Of a DNA stretch of 64,000 bases, positions 1 through 8,759 are shown piece after piece. Position 1 is the stretch's first letter; the number at the start of each line of letters is the position of its first letter. Made by a program: the position numbers and the translations under genes. The notes below the pieces were generated by a model. It saw only the letters and a program-made list of their open reading frames with translations, searched no databases and was not told the DNA's origin. The stretch is from Paenibacillus sp. MZ04-78.2. Its GTDB lineage: Bacteria > Bacillota > Bacilli > Paenibacillales > NBRC-103111. The stretch spans positions 1 to 64,000 of the forward strand of contig NZ_JANAVJ010000020.1 of NCBI RefSeq assembly GCF_024213375.1, read 5' to 3'.

Positions 1-375
1 GCAACCTCCCGTTCAAGATGCCTTCATTTTCTCATGAGCTTGAGGTTCTTGAAAGGTGGGGAGTATTTGACGCTCACATGGTCGGCATATTTGAATAAGC
101 ATTATAGAGGCAAATCTTTTCTTTTTTACATTTGGGGGGATTATCAGATTCCCGCTATAAGGTTGTCAATGGTTTCTTTTTATGATGGTTTAGAATTACC
201 GTTTGGATGTATCTTGAACAAGGTAAATGAGATACATAACGTACTAATTCAATACAAAGAGAAAGCACAGTTTGATTGTATTACTATTATTGAAACGGGC
301 AAATCAGACTTAAATGAAGACGAAACAAAAAGTGAATATATACTAACGCTATACTCAAAAATCATTAAGTGTTAG
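1..375 (+). CDS. Hypothetical protein, probably 5'-truncated by the window edge
   Basis: The reading frame is open from base 1. The first ATG is at 34, but no Shine-Dalgarno sequence precedes it, so the gene probably begins outside the window. From that ATG it encodes 113 residues with mixed aromatic and charged composition, and I recognise no family. Its stop overlaps the GTG start of the next ORF by 7 bases, so the two are likely translated together. The DNA is clearly AT-richer than most of the window, which suggests accessory origin. It could also be the 5' part of one gene split by a frameshift from the next ORF. Confidence 0.5.
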   Translation, partial: ATSRSRCLHFLMSLRFLKGGEYLTLTWSAYLNKHYRGKSFLFYIWGDYQIPAIRLSMVSFYDGLELPFGCILNKVNEIHNVLIQYKEKAQFDCITIIETGKSDLNEDETKSEYILTLYSKIIKC

Positions 376-719
376 GTGCCAAAACTATCATCGAGTCAGC
401 AAATCGGTTCGATTTTGAAGTTGATGACATTTTGGAAACGCTTGTAAAAAAACTCCCTCCTGTAAATTCTGATGTAAGTTATTTGGATGGTATGCAATTA
501 TTTCAATTTTGGTATGAGAAAGCATTATACAGCTTCAAAAAAAATCGAATTGTTGTTGGTATCGATGAGCTGCTATATGCCTTATATCTCGCGCAAGTTA
601 TGAAATATTATTTGGGTTTCGAGAAATGTATAACTTTGTTCCGGGAGCACAGAGATTACGCGACGGAGCAGCAGAAGTTAGGGTACAAACATATTGTAGA
701 AGGAGTGTTTGATTTATGA
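369..719 (+). CDS. Hypothetical helical protein, possible C-terminal half of a peptide receptor
   Basis: This 116-residue ORF starts with GTG inside the stop region of the upstream ORF and ends with TGA overlapping the ATG of a 41-residue peptide gene. The product is rich in predicted helix, with regularly spaced aromatic and leucine residues, and ends KHIVEGVFDL. I do not recognise the family. The arrangement of a helical protein translationally coupled to a tiny secreted peptide resembles Rap/Phr or AimR/AimP pairs, but that is inference from layout only. No helix-turn-helix or clear TPR consensus is visible, and the gene may be a fragment. Confidence 0.5.
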   Translation: MLGAKTIIESANRFDFEVDDILETLVKKLPPVNSDVSYLDGMQLFQFWYEKALYSFKKNRIVVGIDELLYALYLAQVMKYYLGFEKCITLFREHRDYATEQQKLGYKHIVEGVFDL

Positions 720-841
720 AAAAAGCATTTCTATCTTTGACGATGGGGTTGATTTTGTTAAGTGGTATTATTCTTATTCCAACACAACCGACACCACCGA
801 CAAATATGGCAACTCTTAACGATCATGGATGGGGCGGTTAA
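716..841 (+). CDS. Short peptide with signal-like N-terminus (candidate pheromone precursor)
   Basis: This 41-codon ORF begins with the ATG of an ATGA overlap with the upstream gene. The product starts MKKAFLSLTMGLILLSGIIL, two lysines followed by a hydrophobic core. It continues with a Pro/Thr-rich stretch (IPTQPTPPTN) and a short polar tail, MATLNDHGWGG. Length, lysine start, hydrophobic core and exported-looking tail match the general design of Phr/NprX-type pre-peptides, which are secreted, trimmed and re-imported. I recognise no specific family. A strong terminator follows 10 bases after the stop, so this peptide is the last gene of the transcript. Confidence 0.6.
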   Translation: MKKAFLSLTMGLILLSGIILIPTQPTPPTNMATLNDHGWGG

Positions 842-851
842 TAAAAATAAT

Positions 852-892
852 AAGAGTCCCGGCCAGTAATTTGACTGGTCAGGGACTCTTTT
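852..892 (+). terminator. Rho-independent terminator
   Basis: AAGAGTCCC and GGGACTCTT form a perfect outer stem, with a further GGCCAG/CTGGTC inner stem (one G-U pair), followed by TTTT. It ends the small-peptide transcript. Confidence 0.85.
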
Positions 893-982
893 GATAACTC
901 GGTCGCGGCTCGCTGCGCTGCGACTGTCAGGCGGATATCCCTGAACATCCCTTCACCTTGTGCCGGAAGGCTTCGGCCTGTT

Positions 983-1013
983 CCGCTGGCATAGGCTGGC
1001 GGGGATTTTTTTT
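983..1013 (+). terminator. Possible terminator hairpin in the 842-1110 gap
   Basis: CCGCTGG can pair with CTGGCGG (two G-U pairs) around a six-base loop, followed closely by eight Ts. No convincing gene lies immediately upstream. The rest of the gap holds only an imperfect GC-rich palindrome near 901-925. Confidence 0.35.
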
Positions 1014-1110
1014 ATTTCTCCTCACCTGGGCAACTACCGTGTTCCTTTGGATATATCCCCATAGACTGATCTCATAAAGTTGATCATGCGCCCTGGGAGG
1101 AGAATGCTGT

Positions 1111-1275
1111 ATGGAGCCAACGACCGACTTGGAAACACTCCGGATGAGATTATGGGATCGATACTTGACCTTGCAGGACAGGAACAACATTTCTTTTGAT
1201 CAATATTGGTATGAATTTCTGATCAGATATTCGATAACGGATGAAGATTTGAATGGGGAAACAGCCGCGAAATGA
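1111..1275 (+). CDS. Small hypothetical protein (54 aa)
   Basis: The ATG at 1111 is preceded by GGGAGGAG about ten bases upstream. The product begins MEPTTDLETLRMRLWDRYL and has a helical, aromatic-rich middle (SFDQYWYEFLIRY). I considered a Spo0E-like phosphatase because of its size and helical look, but the usual S-x-x-L-D signature is not convincing. A further 20-codon ORF (1272-1334) overlaps its stop by ATGA. The gene lies about 100 bases before the germination operon and may be its first gene. Function unknown. Confidence 0.45.
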   Translation: MEPTTDLETLRMRLWDRYLTLQDRNNISFDQYWYEFLIRYSITDEDLNGETAAK

Positions 1276-1372
1276 GAACGGATGAACTAGACGATGAATT
1301 CACGTATAACTTTGCCATGGAAACCGCATCCTAACGTGTAACTTATTCTCTACAACACACAGGATGATCGCC

Positions 1373-2911
1373 ATGGCTTTTTTGCATAATTGGATTCGAG
1401 GAAAGAAGAGCTTTACGGCGCAGGCGCAGGCGAACCACAAGCTGAATACCCCGATCAGCTCCGTATTAGCGCAAAATATAGCGGATTTGCACGAGCTGTT
1501 CAGTCAGACGCCCGATTTGGTCATACGCCATTTCGTGATCAAACAGACGGGCAGACAGGCGGCAATCGCTTATTTGGACGGGCTTACGGACAAAAATGCC
1601 CTCAACAACAACGTGCTGCGCCCGCTTCAATTCGAATCGGATGCGGACGCGCCGGGCAATTTGCCCCGGGTGAACGTCGGGAATGTCAAGACCATAAGTC
1701 TGTGGTCCGATCTCGAAATGTCCATGCTGCAGGGCGTCAGCATTTTGTTCGAGGATGGCCGCAGCGAAGCCGTCGTCTTCAACACCCAAGGATGGCCGCA
1801 GCGGGCGATCGAAGACCCGCAGCTCGAAGCATCGCTTAAGGGCGCGCATCAAGGCTTTGTCGAAACCGGCAGCCAGAATATTGCGATGATCCGCCGCTAC
1901 ATCCCGAACCGCGAGCTGAAAATTAAGGAGCTGACGATCGGCCGCCGGGGGAAAAACCAGATATCCATCTTATACATGGCCGATATCGTTCATCCCGAAA
2001 TATTAAAAGAAATCGATGACCGCATTCGGCAGTTGGACATCGATGCCATTATTAACACAGGGGAATTGGCCGAACTGATCGAAGACAACCCATATTCGCC
2101 TTTCCCGCAGTTTATTGCCACGGAACGCCCGGATTCGGCTGCCGCCCAATTGCTGCAAGGGAGATTCGTCGTCGTTGTCGACCGTTCGCCAAGTGTATTG
2201 ATCGGCCCCGCGACGTTTACATCGTTTTTTCAAAGTGTGGACGATTACAGCACACGTTGGATGGTCGCGTCCTTTACACGCTTGCTGAGGTTTGGGGGAT
2301 TTGCCTTAGCCGTCTTTTTGCCGGCGCTCTATATCGCCGTCATTTCCTTTAATTACGAGGTCATTCCGCTGCAATTGTTGCTGTCGATCGGAGAATCCCG
2401 GGCGCGCGTTCCGTTTCCTCCGCTTGTCGAAGCTCTGCTTATGGAAATTACGCTGGAAATGATGCGCGAAGCGGGGGTCCGGCTTCCGGCTCCCGTCGGC
2501 CAAACGGTTGGGATTGTCGGGGGCATCGTCATCGGGCAAGCGGCCGTTTCCGCGGGAATCGTCAGCAACATTATGGTTATCGTGGTCGCTTCCACGGCGA
2601 TCGCTTCGTTTATTATCCCGAATTACGATATGGCGTCCGGCGTCCGGCTGCTTCGGTTCCCGATGATGATCATTGCCTCGATGTTCGGGATTGTGGGCAT
2701 CGTGATCGGCATGATGACCTTGATCGGGCATTTGATTTCGCTGGAATCGCTTGGCACACCTTACGGCAACCCGATCGCCCCGATGCGGTTCGCGGATATG
2801 AAAGACACGTTCCTTCGTCTGCCCTTATGGAACATGAGGAAGCGTCCCAAGAGCTCGCGGGCCGTTCAATCGCGAAGAATGGGCGACAACCACCCGAAAG
2901 GTGACGGCTGA
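1373..2911 (+). CDS. Spore germination protein, GerA family (A subunit)
   Basis: The A subunit of a GerA-type germinant receptor sits in the spore inner membrane and, with the B and C subunits, triggers germination. The 512-residue protein has the expected layout: a soluble N-terminal domain to about residue 280, then several membrane segments. The family-typical stretch RVPFPPLVEALLMEITLEMM, and an AGVRLPAPVGQTVGIVGG-like segment after it, are present. ATG 1373 is preferred over ATG 1364 because AGGATGATC, resembling the anti-16S motif, lies at proper spacing before it. It is the first of four receptor genes on this strand. Receptor type (GerK, GerB, GerX) cannot be assigned from sequence alone. 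Confidence 0.93.
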   Translation: MAFLHNWIRGKKSFTAQAQANHKLNTPISSVLAQNIADLHELFSQTPDLVIRHFVIKQTGRQAAIAYLDGLTDKNALNNNVLRPLQFESDADAPGNLPRVNVGNVKTISLWSDLEMSMLQGVSILFEDGRSEAVVFNTQGWPQRAIEDPQLEASLKGAHQGFVETGSQNIAMIRRYIPNRELKIKELTIGRRGKNQISILYMADIVHPEILKEIDDRIRQLDIDAIINTGELAELIEDNPYSPFPQFIATERPDSAAAQLLQGRFVVVVDRSPSVLIGPATFTSFFQSVDDYSTRWMVASFTRLLRFGGFALAVFLPALYIAVISFNYEVIPLQLLLSIGESRARVPFPPLVEALLMEITLEMMREAGVRLPAPVGQTVGIVGGIVIGQAAVSAGIVSNIMVIVVASTAIASFIIPNYDMASGVRLLRFPMMIIASMFGIVGIVIGMMTLIGHLISLESLGTPYGNPIAPMRFADMKDTFLRLPLWNMRKRPKSSRAVQSRRMGDNHPKGDG

Positions 2912-2999
2912 ATGAAGAAGTTTTTTTCGGGCCGTGCTTTTTTGGAAGCTGTGGGTTTTTGCTGTGGATGAAAACTCGTGTTACCCGGAGGCGGCTCGC

Positions 3000-4109
3000 A
3001 TGAAACGATGGGTTATGCTCGGACTGCTGGTTCTTCTGCTCGTTCCAGGCTGCAGCAACGATAAGATCAATGTCGAGGATTTGACGCTCGGCTTAATGCT
3101 CGGCATGGATTTGGACCAAGATAACCATATGGTGTATTACTTATCCAGCCCTGTATTTAACAAGGAAGCGGTGAAGAAAAACGAAGAGTTCGGCCGCAAG
3201 ACAGAAACGTTTCGCCAAGCGATGACGGGGTTTGATGCGATGACGACGGGACTGACCATTCGGGGGAAGGTACAGGTTATGCTGGTAGGTAAGCGCGTAC
3301 TACAGCATCCGGATTGGTTCCGGCTGTTCGATGGCGTATACCGGGACGCCAAGTATTCCGTGAACGCCAGAGTCATCGCCGTCGATGGGCCGGTTTCAGA
3401 AATTATTGACTTCTATCCGCTCGATAAGCCGCGGCTGCCTCTGCATATGACCAAATTGATCGACACGGCCAACCGGAGAGGAATAACCGTGCGAACGACG
3501 CTGCAGGAGCTGCACCGGCAAATGTACGAGAAGGGAATGACGCCATCGATTAGTGAAGTTAAGATGAGTAAAGCCGTTGAGGTGACAGGAACAGCGGTGC
3601 TGAACGAGCGCGGGAAGTATGGGGAGCTGTTGGGCTTTCAAGAGAGCAGCTTGCTGCTTCTTTTGCAAAACCGCGGAAAGGAAATAAATCTATCGGTTGA
3701 AATTCCCGGAAAAGGTCATGGACGTCCCGTCCCACGAAGCGTGACCACCTTTCGGGTCAAAAGTAGCAAGATAAAGATTAAAACGAAGCACGCTCAAGAC
3801 AAGTTTCAATTCGACATCGATATTCGGTTGCCCATTGCTTTGTCGGAACGGTTATTCCCGTTTGACGTCAGAAAAAAGGGAGACAAGCTGCAGCAGGCCA
3901 TTGACAAGCAGTTGAAGCGGCAGTTCGAACAACTGATCCGAAGTTTTCAAAAGCATCAGGTCGATCCGATCGGTCTCGGGCTGTACGCCCGCGCTCATGA
4001 GTATCAAGCCTACAAGAAGGTGCAGGATCGTTGGGGCGAAGCGTTTGCCAAGGCGGATGTGAAGCTTTCCGTAAAAACAGAAATTGTCGATATGGGGCCG
4101 GCCAAATAA
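3000..4109 (+). CDS. Spore germination lipoprotein, Ger(x)C family (first copy)
   Basis: Ger(x)C proteins are lipoproteins of the germinant receptor complex at the outer face of the spore inner membrane. The start at 3000 has GGAGG at good spacing and gives a classic lipoprotein signal, MKRWVMLGLLVLLLVPGCSN, with the lipobox cysteine at about residue 18. An upstream in-frame ATG (2934) would bury this signal and is rejected. The 369-residue length is normal. A second Ger(x)C gene lies two genes downstream and shares many blocks with this one (for example the DKPRL segment, and VTGTA followed by LLN or VLNERGKYG-like text), which indicates duplication. Confidence 0.92.
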   Translation: MKRWVMLGLLVLLLVPGCSNDKINVEDLTLGLMLGMDLDQDNHMVYYLSSPVFNKEAVKKNEEFGRKTETFRQAMTGFDAMTTGLTIRGKVQVMLVGKRVLQHPDWFRLFDGVYRDAKYSVNARVIAVDGPVSEIIDFYPLDKPRLPLHMTKLIDTANRRGITVRTTLQELHRQMYEKGMTPSISEVKMSKAVEVTGTAVLNERGKYGELLGFQESSLLLLLQNRGKEINLSVEIPGKGHGRPVPRSVTTFRVKSSKIKIKTKHAQDKFQFDIDIRLPIALSERLFPFDVRKKGDKLQQAIDKQLKRQFEQLIRSFQKHQVDPIGLGLYARAHEYQAYKKVQDRWGEAFAKADVKLSVKTEIVDMGPAK

Positions 4110-4152
4110 GAGATGCCCGAGCCTGTTCAATTCGTAAAGCGGGTGATAACGG

Positions 4153-5256
4153 ATGAAAAAGTATGCGTTTAATGACATTACATTGATGCAATATATTTTT
4201 CTGATCGCCGGCATTCAATTGGGCGTCGGCTTGCTGCAGCTGCCGCGGGAGTTGGCCGAACTCGCAGGAACCGACGGATGGATCGCTATCGTCATCTGTT
4301 TTTTCATTGCCACCTGCTCTAGTTTAACGATAGTTCAAGTGATGAAGCGGCACCCGGACGGGACGCTTTTTGATCTGCTGAAGCGGTACGCGGGAAAATG
4401 GGTGGGACGAGCCGCAGCGGTCTTGACCGCAATGTATTTTGCTTTCTTTTCCTATACCATCATGGTAAGGGCTGTTTTGTTTATCAAGTCGTGGATTTTA
4501 CCGAAAACTCCTGATGTCGTCATGCTGATTCTACTCGCCATTCCGTCGTATTTGCTTGCCCGGGGAGGCGTTCGCGTTTTAGGCCGCTATGCGGAGCTCA
4601 TTTTTTATATCACCTTGTGGATGCCTTTCTTCTACCTGCTCTCCTTGAAAGAAAGCAATTGGCTGTACATGCTTCCCTTGTTTAAAGAGGGTCTGCATCC
4701 GATCCTGCTTGCGATGAAGCCGGCGCTGTACGCCTTTTTAGGGTTTGAAGCGTCGTTTCTCCTGTATCCGTTTCTAAAATCCAAACAATACGCCTCAAGG
4801 GGGATTGTTATCGCCAATGTGCTGACGCTGCTCGTTTACCTGCATGTTACCGTGACCTGCAACGTCTTTTATAGCCCGGATGCCATTACCCACTTTAATG
4901 AGCCCTCAGTCAATGTGCTCAAAACGATGGAATTCCGGTTTATCGAACGGCTGGAAATCGTTTTTCTCTCTTTCTTTATTATGATCATTTCAACCACATG
5001 GCTGCCGGGAATATATTTTTCCGTTTTCTCGATCAATTGGATTTTCGGCAGAGAGGATCACCGTAAACTGCTTCAATGGGTAATGCTGCTTTTTATCGGC
5101 AGCGTGATCTTTGTTATGCCGACGTTCAACAAGACCGATAAATGGATTGAAGTCGTCAACCTGACGGAGATGTTCTTCGGCTATTTGTTCCCATATATAT
5201 TGTGGCTGTACGTATGGCTTCACGATCGTCTGCGCTGGAGGCGAGGGGGAACATGA
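4153..5256 (+). CDS. Spore germination permease, GerB family
   Basis: The B subunit of GerA-type receptors is an APC-superfamily membrane protein that recognises the germinant and may pass ions or solutes. This 367-residue protein has about ten hydrophobic segments and the family opening ITLMQYIFLIAGIQLGVGLL with the QLPRELA motif. AGCGGGTGAT before ATG 4153 fits a ribosome binding site. Its TGA overlaps the ATG of the next gene (5253) as ATGA, so translation of the two is coupled. Confidence 0.92.
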   Translation: MKKYAFNDITLMQYIFLIAGIQLGVGLLQLPRELAELAGTDGWIAIVICFFIATCSSLTIVQVMKRHPDGTLFDLLKRYAGKWVGRAAAVLTAMYFAFFSYTIMVRAVLFIKSWILPKTPDVVMLILLAIPSYLLARGGVRVLGRYAELIFYITLWMPFFYLLSLKESNWLYMLPLFKEGLHPILLAMKPALYAFLGFEASFLLYPFLKSKQYASRGIVIANVLTLLVYLHVTVTCNVFYSPDAITHFNEPSVNVLKTMEFRFIERLEIVFLSFFIMIISTTWLPGIYFSVFSINWIFGREDHRKLLQWVMLLFIGSVIFVMPTFNKTDKWIEVVNLTEMFFGYLFPYILWLYVWLHDRLRWRRGGT

Positions 5257-6368
5257 AGCGATGGGTACGGACGGCAGCATTAGTCGTATTCGTGGCGATG
5301 CTGCCCGGTTGTTGGGATCAGGCGAATATCGAGGATTTAACGCTCAGCTTATCGATAGGCCTCGATGTGGACGAGAAAGATAACTTGATGGTCTCTACGG
5401 CCGCTCCCGTGTTCAGTAAAGAAGCGAAGAAAAAAAATGAAGACTACGAATTCCGGTCCAAGACGATCCGCACGGCCAGAAACCGGCTCGATGCCGTCGT
5501 GTCCGCCCTTACCGTCGGTGGGAAATCGCAAATATTGTTTGTCAGCAAGCGACTGACGGAGCGGGCGGATTGGTTGCCTTTGACGGATGTTTTTTTACGG
5601 GACGGGAAGCAGACCGTCAATGCCAAGGTCGTGCTTGTGGACGGCCAATTATCCGATGTGATGCACTATTCTCCTAAGGACAAGCCGCGGCTTTCCCTTC
5701 ATCTGACCAGGCTGCTCGATAAAAACAATCGGCGTAACTTCACCGTCCGGACGACGGTGCAACAGCTGATCGACCAAAAGTACGAGAAAGGCATGAGCAT
5801 CTCCATTTCCGAGCTTAAATTGAACAAGGAATTCGAGGTGACGGGCACGGCGCTCCTGAATAACAAGGGCAAATACAAGGGCTCCCTGAATCGACAGGAA
5901 AGCTCCTTGCTGCTCATTCTGCAGCGGCGTACGGTAGAAGAGATTCCTTTCAATATCCATATCCCGCATGAGCGGAAGAGCGGTGTTTTCGCCTCGGATA
6001 TGGTCAGCTTCAACGCAGGTACCGAGAAGGTCAAAATTAAAACGGCTTACAATCAAGGGAAGTTTCGTTTTGATGTGGACATCCATTTATCAGGAGCTTT
6101 GACGCAGAGGCTGTTTCCTTTTGATTTTGAAAAAAAAGGAGGAGAGCTGGAAGCCGCGATTGAGAAGCAGCTGGACAAGCAATTCTCGGAGCTGGTGAAA
6201 AAATTCCAGAGCCTGAAGGTCGATCCGGTCGGCTTCGGCGTCTTCGCGCGGGCGTACCAATTCAAGGCATTCAAGCAGGTGCAAGAGGAGTGGGACAATG
6301 CGTTCGCAAAAGCGGACGTGAACGTAAAAGTCAAGTTGACGCTCAAGAGCACCGGGGCCATCAAGTGA
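5253..6368 (+). CDS. Spore germination lipoprotein, Ger(x)C family (second copy)
   Basis: This is a second C-type germination lipoprotein of 371 residues. The start at 5253 follows GAGGGGGA and overlaps the stop of the permease gene. The N-terminus MKRWVRTAALVVFVAMLPGC is a lipoprotein signal ending in a lipobox, and CWDQ follows as in many family members. Conserved blocks (VTGTALLN, LFPFDFEKKGGELEAAIEKQ) match the copy at 3000-4109 (LFPFDVRKKGDKLQQAIDKQ). An operon with two C subunits flanking B is unusual, and the copies may form alternative receptors. Confidence 0.92.
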   Translation: MKRWVRTAALVVFVAMLPGCWDQANIEDLTLSLSIGLDVDEKDNLMVSTAAPVFSKEAKKKNEDYEFRSKTIRTARNRLDAVVSALTVGGKSQILFVSKRLTERADWLPLTDVFLRDGKQTVNAKVVLVDGQLSDVMHYSPKDKPRLSLHLTRLLDKNNRRNFTVRTTVQQLIDQKYEKGMSISISELKLNKEFEVTGTALLNNKGKYKGSLNRQESSLLLILQRRTVEEIPFNIHIPHERKSGVFASDMVSFNAGTEKVKIKTAYNQGKFRFDVDIHLSGALTQRLFPFDFEKKGGELEAAIEKQLDKQFSELVKKFQSLKVDPVGFGVFARAYQFKAFKQVQEEWDNAFAKADVNVKVKLTLKSTGAIK

Positions 6369-6413
6369 CGCATACAGGATATAAAATTCCGAGAAATCCG
6401 GAGAAAAAAGATT

Positions 6414-6451
6414 GGCCCTTGCCGCAAAGGATGCGAGCAAGAGCCTTTTTT
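6414..6451 (+). terminator. Terminator of the germination operon
   Basis: GGCCCTTGC pairs with GCAAGAGCC (one mismatch) and is followed by six Ts. Confidence 0.75.
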
Positions 6452-6593
6452 GCGTTGTTTCACGAAATGACAATCGCCGCTTTAGCGCAGCGCCGTCTTC
6501 ACATCATCTTTGGATTCATTTAACAGGATAAAGTAAAAATGTAGAGAATACAACAAAGCGAAGGAAGATACTGAATGGAAAGGGGACAACGAA

Positions 6594-7328
6594 ATGAAAT
6601 TGACGATTTTGGGCCCGTGGGGCGCTTATCCGGCTGCGGATTCCGCGTCGGCGTCGTATTTGATTCAGACGGAGTCGGTCAACGTGCTGCTGGATTGCGG
6701 CTCCGGCGCGCTTGCCCAGCTTCAGCGGCATCTGCCGCTGGAGGAGCTGGATGCGGTCGTGCTCACGCACTACCATACCGATCATATCGCCGACGTGTAC
6801 TGCCTTCAGCATGCGGCGATGATTCTGATGCAGCTCGGCCGCAGGACGAAGCCGATCGAGATTTATGCCCACGACGCGGACCTTACGGCTTTCGCGACAC
6901 TCGCTTACGGAGAATACATGCATTCGCATGTCATTGCGGTAGGAGATACGCTTGCGCTGGGTGATCTGATCTGGACCTTCGGGCATACGACCCATCCCGT
7001 TCCGTGCCTGTCCATGCGCATTGAGCATGGGGGACAGACGCTCGTGTTTACGGCGGATACCGCTTGGAACGACGATTTGGTGCGAATCGGCCGGAACGCG
7101 GATCTGCTGCTTTGCGAAAGCAATCTGTACAACGAATACTTCGGCAAAATCGGCGGCCATCTGACCGCCGGCGAAGCGGGAAGGCTCGCCGCTCAGTGCG
7201 GAGCGAAGCGGCTCGTGCTGACGCATCTTCCCCAATACGGCGATCTCGGCCAGCTTGTCCGGGAAGCGCAAGAGACGTATCCAGGACCGATTGATCTCGC
7301 CCGCACGGGCGATCAATATCGGCTGTAA
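6594..7328 (+). CDS. MBL-fold metallo-hydrolase (ribonuclease Z-like)
   Basis: A 244-residue metallo-beta-lactamase-fold hydrolase. The two-metal motif appears as THYHTDH near residue 60, with later ligands in the [12 protein letters not shown] region, FTADTAWND (Asp) and LTHLPQ (His). This set is typical of the YhfI/RNase Z-like branch, which includes phosphodiesterases, so the exact substrate is not known. GGAAAGGGG lies before ATG 6594. It is probably monocistronic: a deletion scar follows it. Confidence 0.85.
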   Translation: MKLTILGPWGAYPAADSASASYLIQTESVNVLLDCGSGALAQLQRHLPLEELDAVVLTHYHTDHIADVYCLQHAAMILMQLGRRTKPIEIYAHDADLTAFATLAYGEYMHSHVIAVGDTLALGDLIWTFGHTTHPVPCLSMRIEHGGQTLVFTADTAWNDDLVRIGRNADLLLCESNLYNEYFGKIGGHLTAGEAGRLAAQCGAKRLVLTHLPQYGDLGQLVREAQETYPGPIDLARTGDQYRL

Positions 7329-7366
7329 TACAGCCGGAAGAAATAAAAACAACGGATGGAGAAACC

Positions 7367-7660
7367 ATGCTAACCGAAAGATTGCGAAGGCTCGAACTGC
7401 AGCGGCGCTTCGCGCTGCTACGCTGTTCGTCTCGCACGATCTCAACGTCGTGCAGTACATGAGCGACCGGGTCGCCTTCATGTATCTGGGCACGCTCGTC
7501 GAGCTTGCGCCGGCCGAAACTATGTTTCGCGGTGCGGTCCATCCGTACACGCGGGCGCTGCTCTTGGCGATCCCGTCCGTGCCGGAGAGCGGCGCGAACG
7601 CATCGTGCTCCGCGGCGAGGTGCCGAGCCCGCTTGATCCGCCATCGCCATCCGATCCGCC
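7367..7660 (+). pseudogene. Deletion scar: frameshifted C-terminal remnant of an oligopeptide ABC transporter ATPase
   Basis: From 7420 one frame reads [20 protein letters not shown] and then [15 protein letters not shown]...[16 protein letters not shown], which is the D-loop/H-loop C-terminal part of an OppF/DppF-type ATPase. Near 7590 the homology moves to another frame ([18 protein letters not shown]), the usual family tail, so the gene is frameshifted. The Walker A, signature and most of the domain are missing. At 7367 a separate start with its own ribosome site reads MLTERLRRL and runs only into the junction near 7400-7420. This suggests that a deletion joined the first codons of one gene to the tail of another. 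Confidence 0.8.
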
Positions 7661-7692
7661 CAAGCCTACAGGAGAACGAGGAGGGAACCGTT

Positions 7693-8547
7693 TTGAACAT
7701 CGGCATATTGTCGGATTTGCATATCGATACCAATAACCCCGGCTGCTCTGTTTCGGTCGAGGACGCGCTCTGCGAAGCGGCGCTTGCGCAGAAGATTGAC
7801 CTGCTGCTGATCGGCGGAGACATCTCCAACAACAGCGCCATGACGCTGAAGACGCTCAGGTATATCCGGGAACGGCTGTCCATTCCGTGCTTGTTCGTTC
7901 CGGGCAATCACGATTTGTGGAACATCCATAATCCGGAACGTACGGCTTGGGATTCGTACCGCGAGCTGCAAGCGTTCGAAGGGAACCTCGCGAACGGCGT
8001 CTACATGATCAATGAAGAATGGGCCGTCGTCGGAGATATCGGCTGGTACGATTACTCGTTCGGCGCAGACCGCTACACGAAGGAGGAGTTTGACCGGATG
8101 TCGCTCGGCGAGCGGACGTGGCAGGACAGTCTGTTTGCCCTATGGGACCGGCCGACGACGGAGGTCTGCGATTATTTCGTGCAGAAGCTGGACGAGCAGC
8201 TGAGCGCGCTTCGGGACAAGAAGGTCATCGTGATGACCCACGTCCTGCCGCACCGTTATTTTACCGTCCCGAACGCCGGCGAGGTGTGGGGCTACTTTAA
8301 CGCCTTTCTCGGAAGCGAGCAGTACGGGAAGCTGATCGAATCGTACGCCTCCTCCGTGAAGCTGGCCGTCTGCGGCCACGTGCATTACCGGAAGCGGCAA
8401 ACCTTCGGCGGCACGCTGTACGTATGCAGCTGTCTCGGCTATACCCGGGAATGGTCGAATCCAGGCGATGCGCGGACCGAGGTTGCGAAGGCATTGTCCG
8501 TCATCGAGCTGGCCTCTCTTGAGGATCGAAGCACGCTGAATTCATAA
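7693..8547 (+). CDS. Metallophosphoesterase (calcineurin-like)
   Basis: A 284-residue calcineurin-like phosphoesterase of unknown substrate. The five metal motifs are in order: SDLHID near residue 8, GGDISN, PGNHDLW, THVLPH and CGHVHY near residue 225. The start is TTG at 7693, preceded by GAGGAGGG. The frame stays open far upstream, but that part is the ABC transporter remnant, so a longer protein is not supported. A terminator follows. Confidence 0.88.
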   Translation: MNIGILSDLHIDTNNPGCSVSVEDALCEAALAQKIDLLLIGGDISNNSAMTLKTLRYIRERLSIPCLFVPGNHDLWNIHNPERTAWDSYRELQAFEGNLANGVYMINEEWAVVGDIGWYDYSFGADRYTKEEFDRMSLGERTWQDSLFALWDRPTTEVCDYFVQKLDEQLSALRDKKVIVMTHVLPHRYFTVPNAGEVWGYFNAFLGSEQYGKLIESYASSVKLAVCGHVHYRKRQTFGGTLYVCSCLGYTREWSNPGDARTEVAKALSVIELASLEDRSTLNS

Positions 8548-8569
8548 TTGATCTGTCCATTTTACAAAG

Positions 8570-8613
8570 GAAGCACCTCTTACGGCGAAAACGGTCGGAG
8601 GCGCTTCTTTTTT
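8570..8613 (+). terminator. Terminator after the phosphoesterase gene
   Basis: GAAGCACCTC pairs with GAGGCGCTTC (one mismatch) and is followed by TTTTTT. Confidence 0.85.
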
Positions 8614-8699
8614 CGTTCTTCCGGAATAGGATGCAGTACGCTTCGGGTACTACGCAAAGTTAGTACTACCCGCTTTGTCGAATCCGCGTACAATATGGT

Positions 8700-8716
8700 T
8701 TAAGACCAGGTGCTAA
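8700..8716. promoter_or_regulatory. FapR-like operator
   Basis: TTAAGACCAGGTGCTAA differs at two positions from the reverse complement of the Bacillus FapR box (TTAGTACCTAGTCTTAA as I know it). It lies just after a possible -10 (TACAAT, 8689-8694) and 44 bases before the aas start. FapR represses lipid-synthesis genes and is released by malonyl-CoA. A TTAGTAC half-site at 8660-8666 lies beside a GTACTA/TAGTAC inverted repeat. Confidence 0.6.
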
Positions 8717-8759
8717 GAACTAATCGCAAAAACATAAAGCACCGACGGAGGGAATGGCT

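Noticed and set aside
927-1190. Reverse-strand 87-codon ORF
   Set aside because: It overlaps the terminator hairpin and the forward 54-codon ORF, which has a better ribosome site. Its composition looks like a shadow.
1111-1275. Spo0E-like phosphatase identity for the 54-residue protein
   Set aside because: Size and helix content fit, but the S-x-x-L-D core is not convincing, so it is left as unknown.
7255-7692. Long N-terminal extension of the phosphoesterase
   Set aside because: That stretch is the decayed ABC ATPase tail read in one frame. The phosphoesterase has its own TTG and GAGGAGGG.
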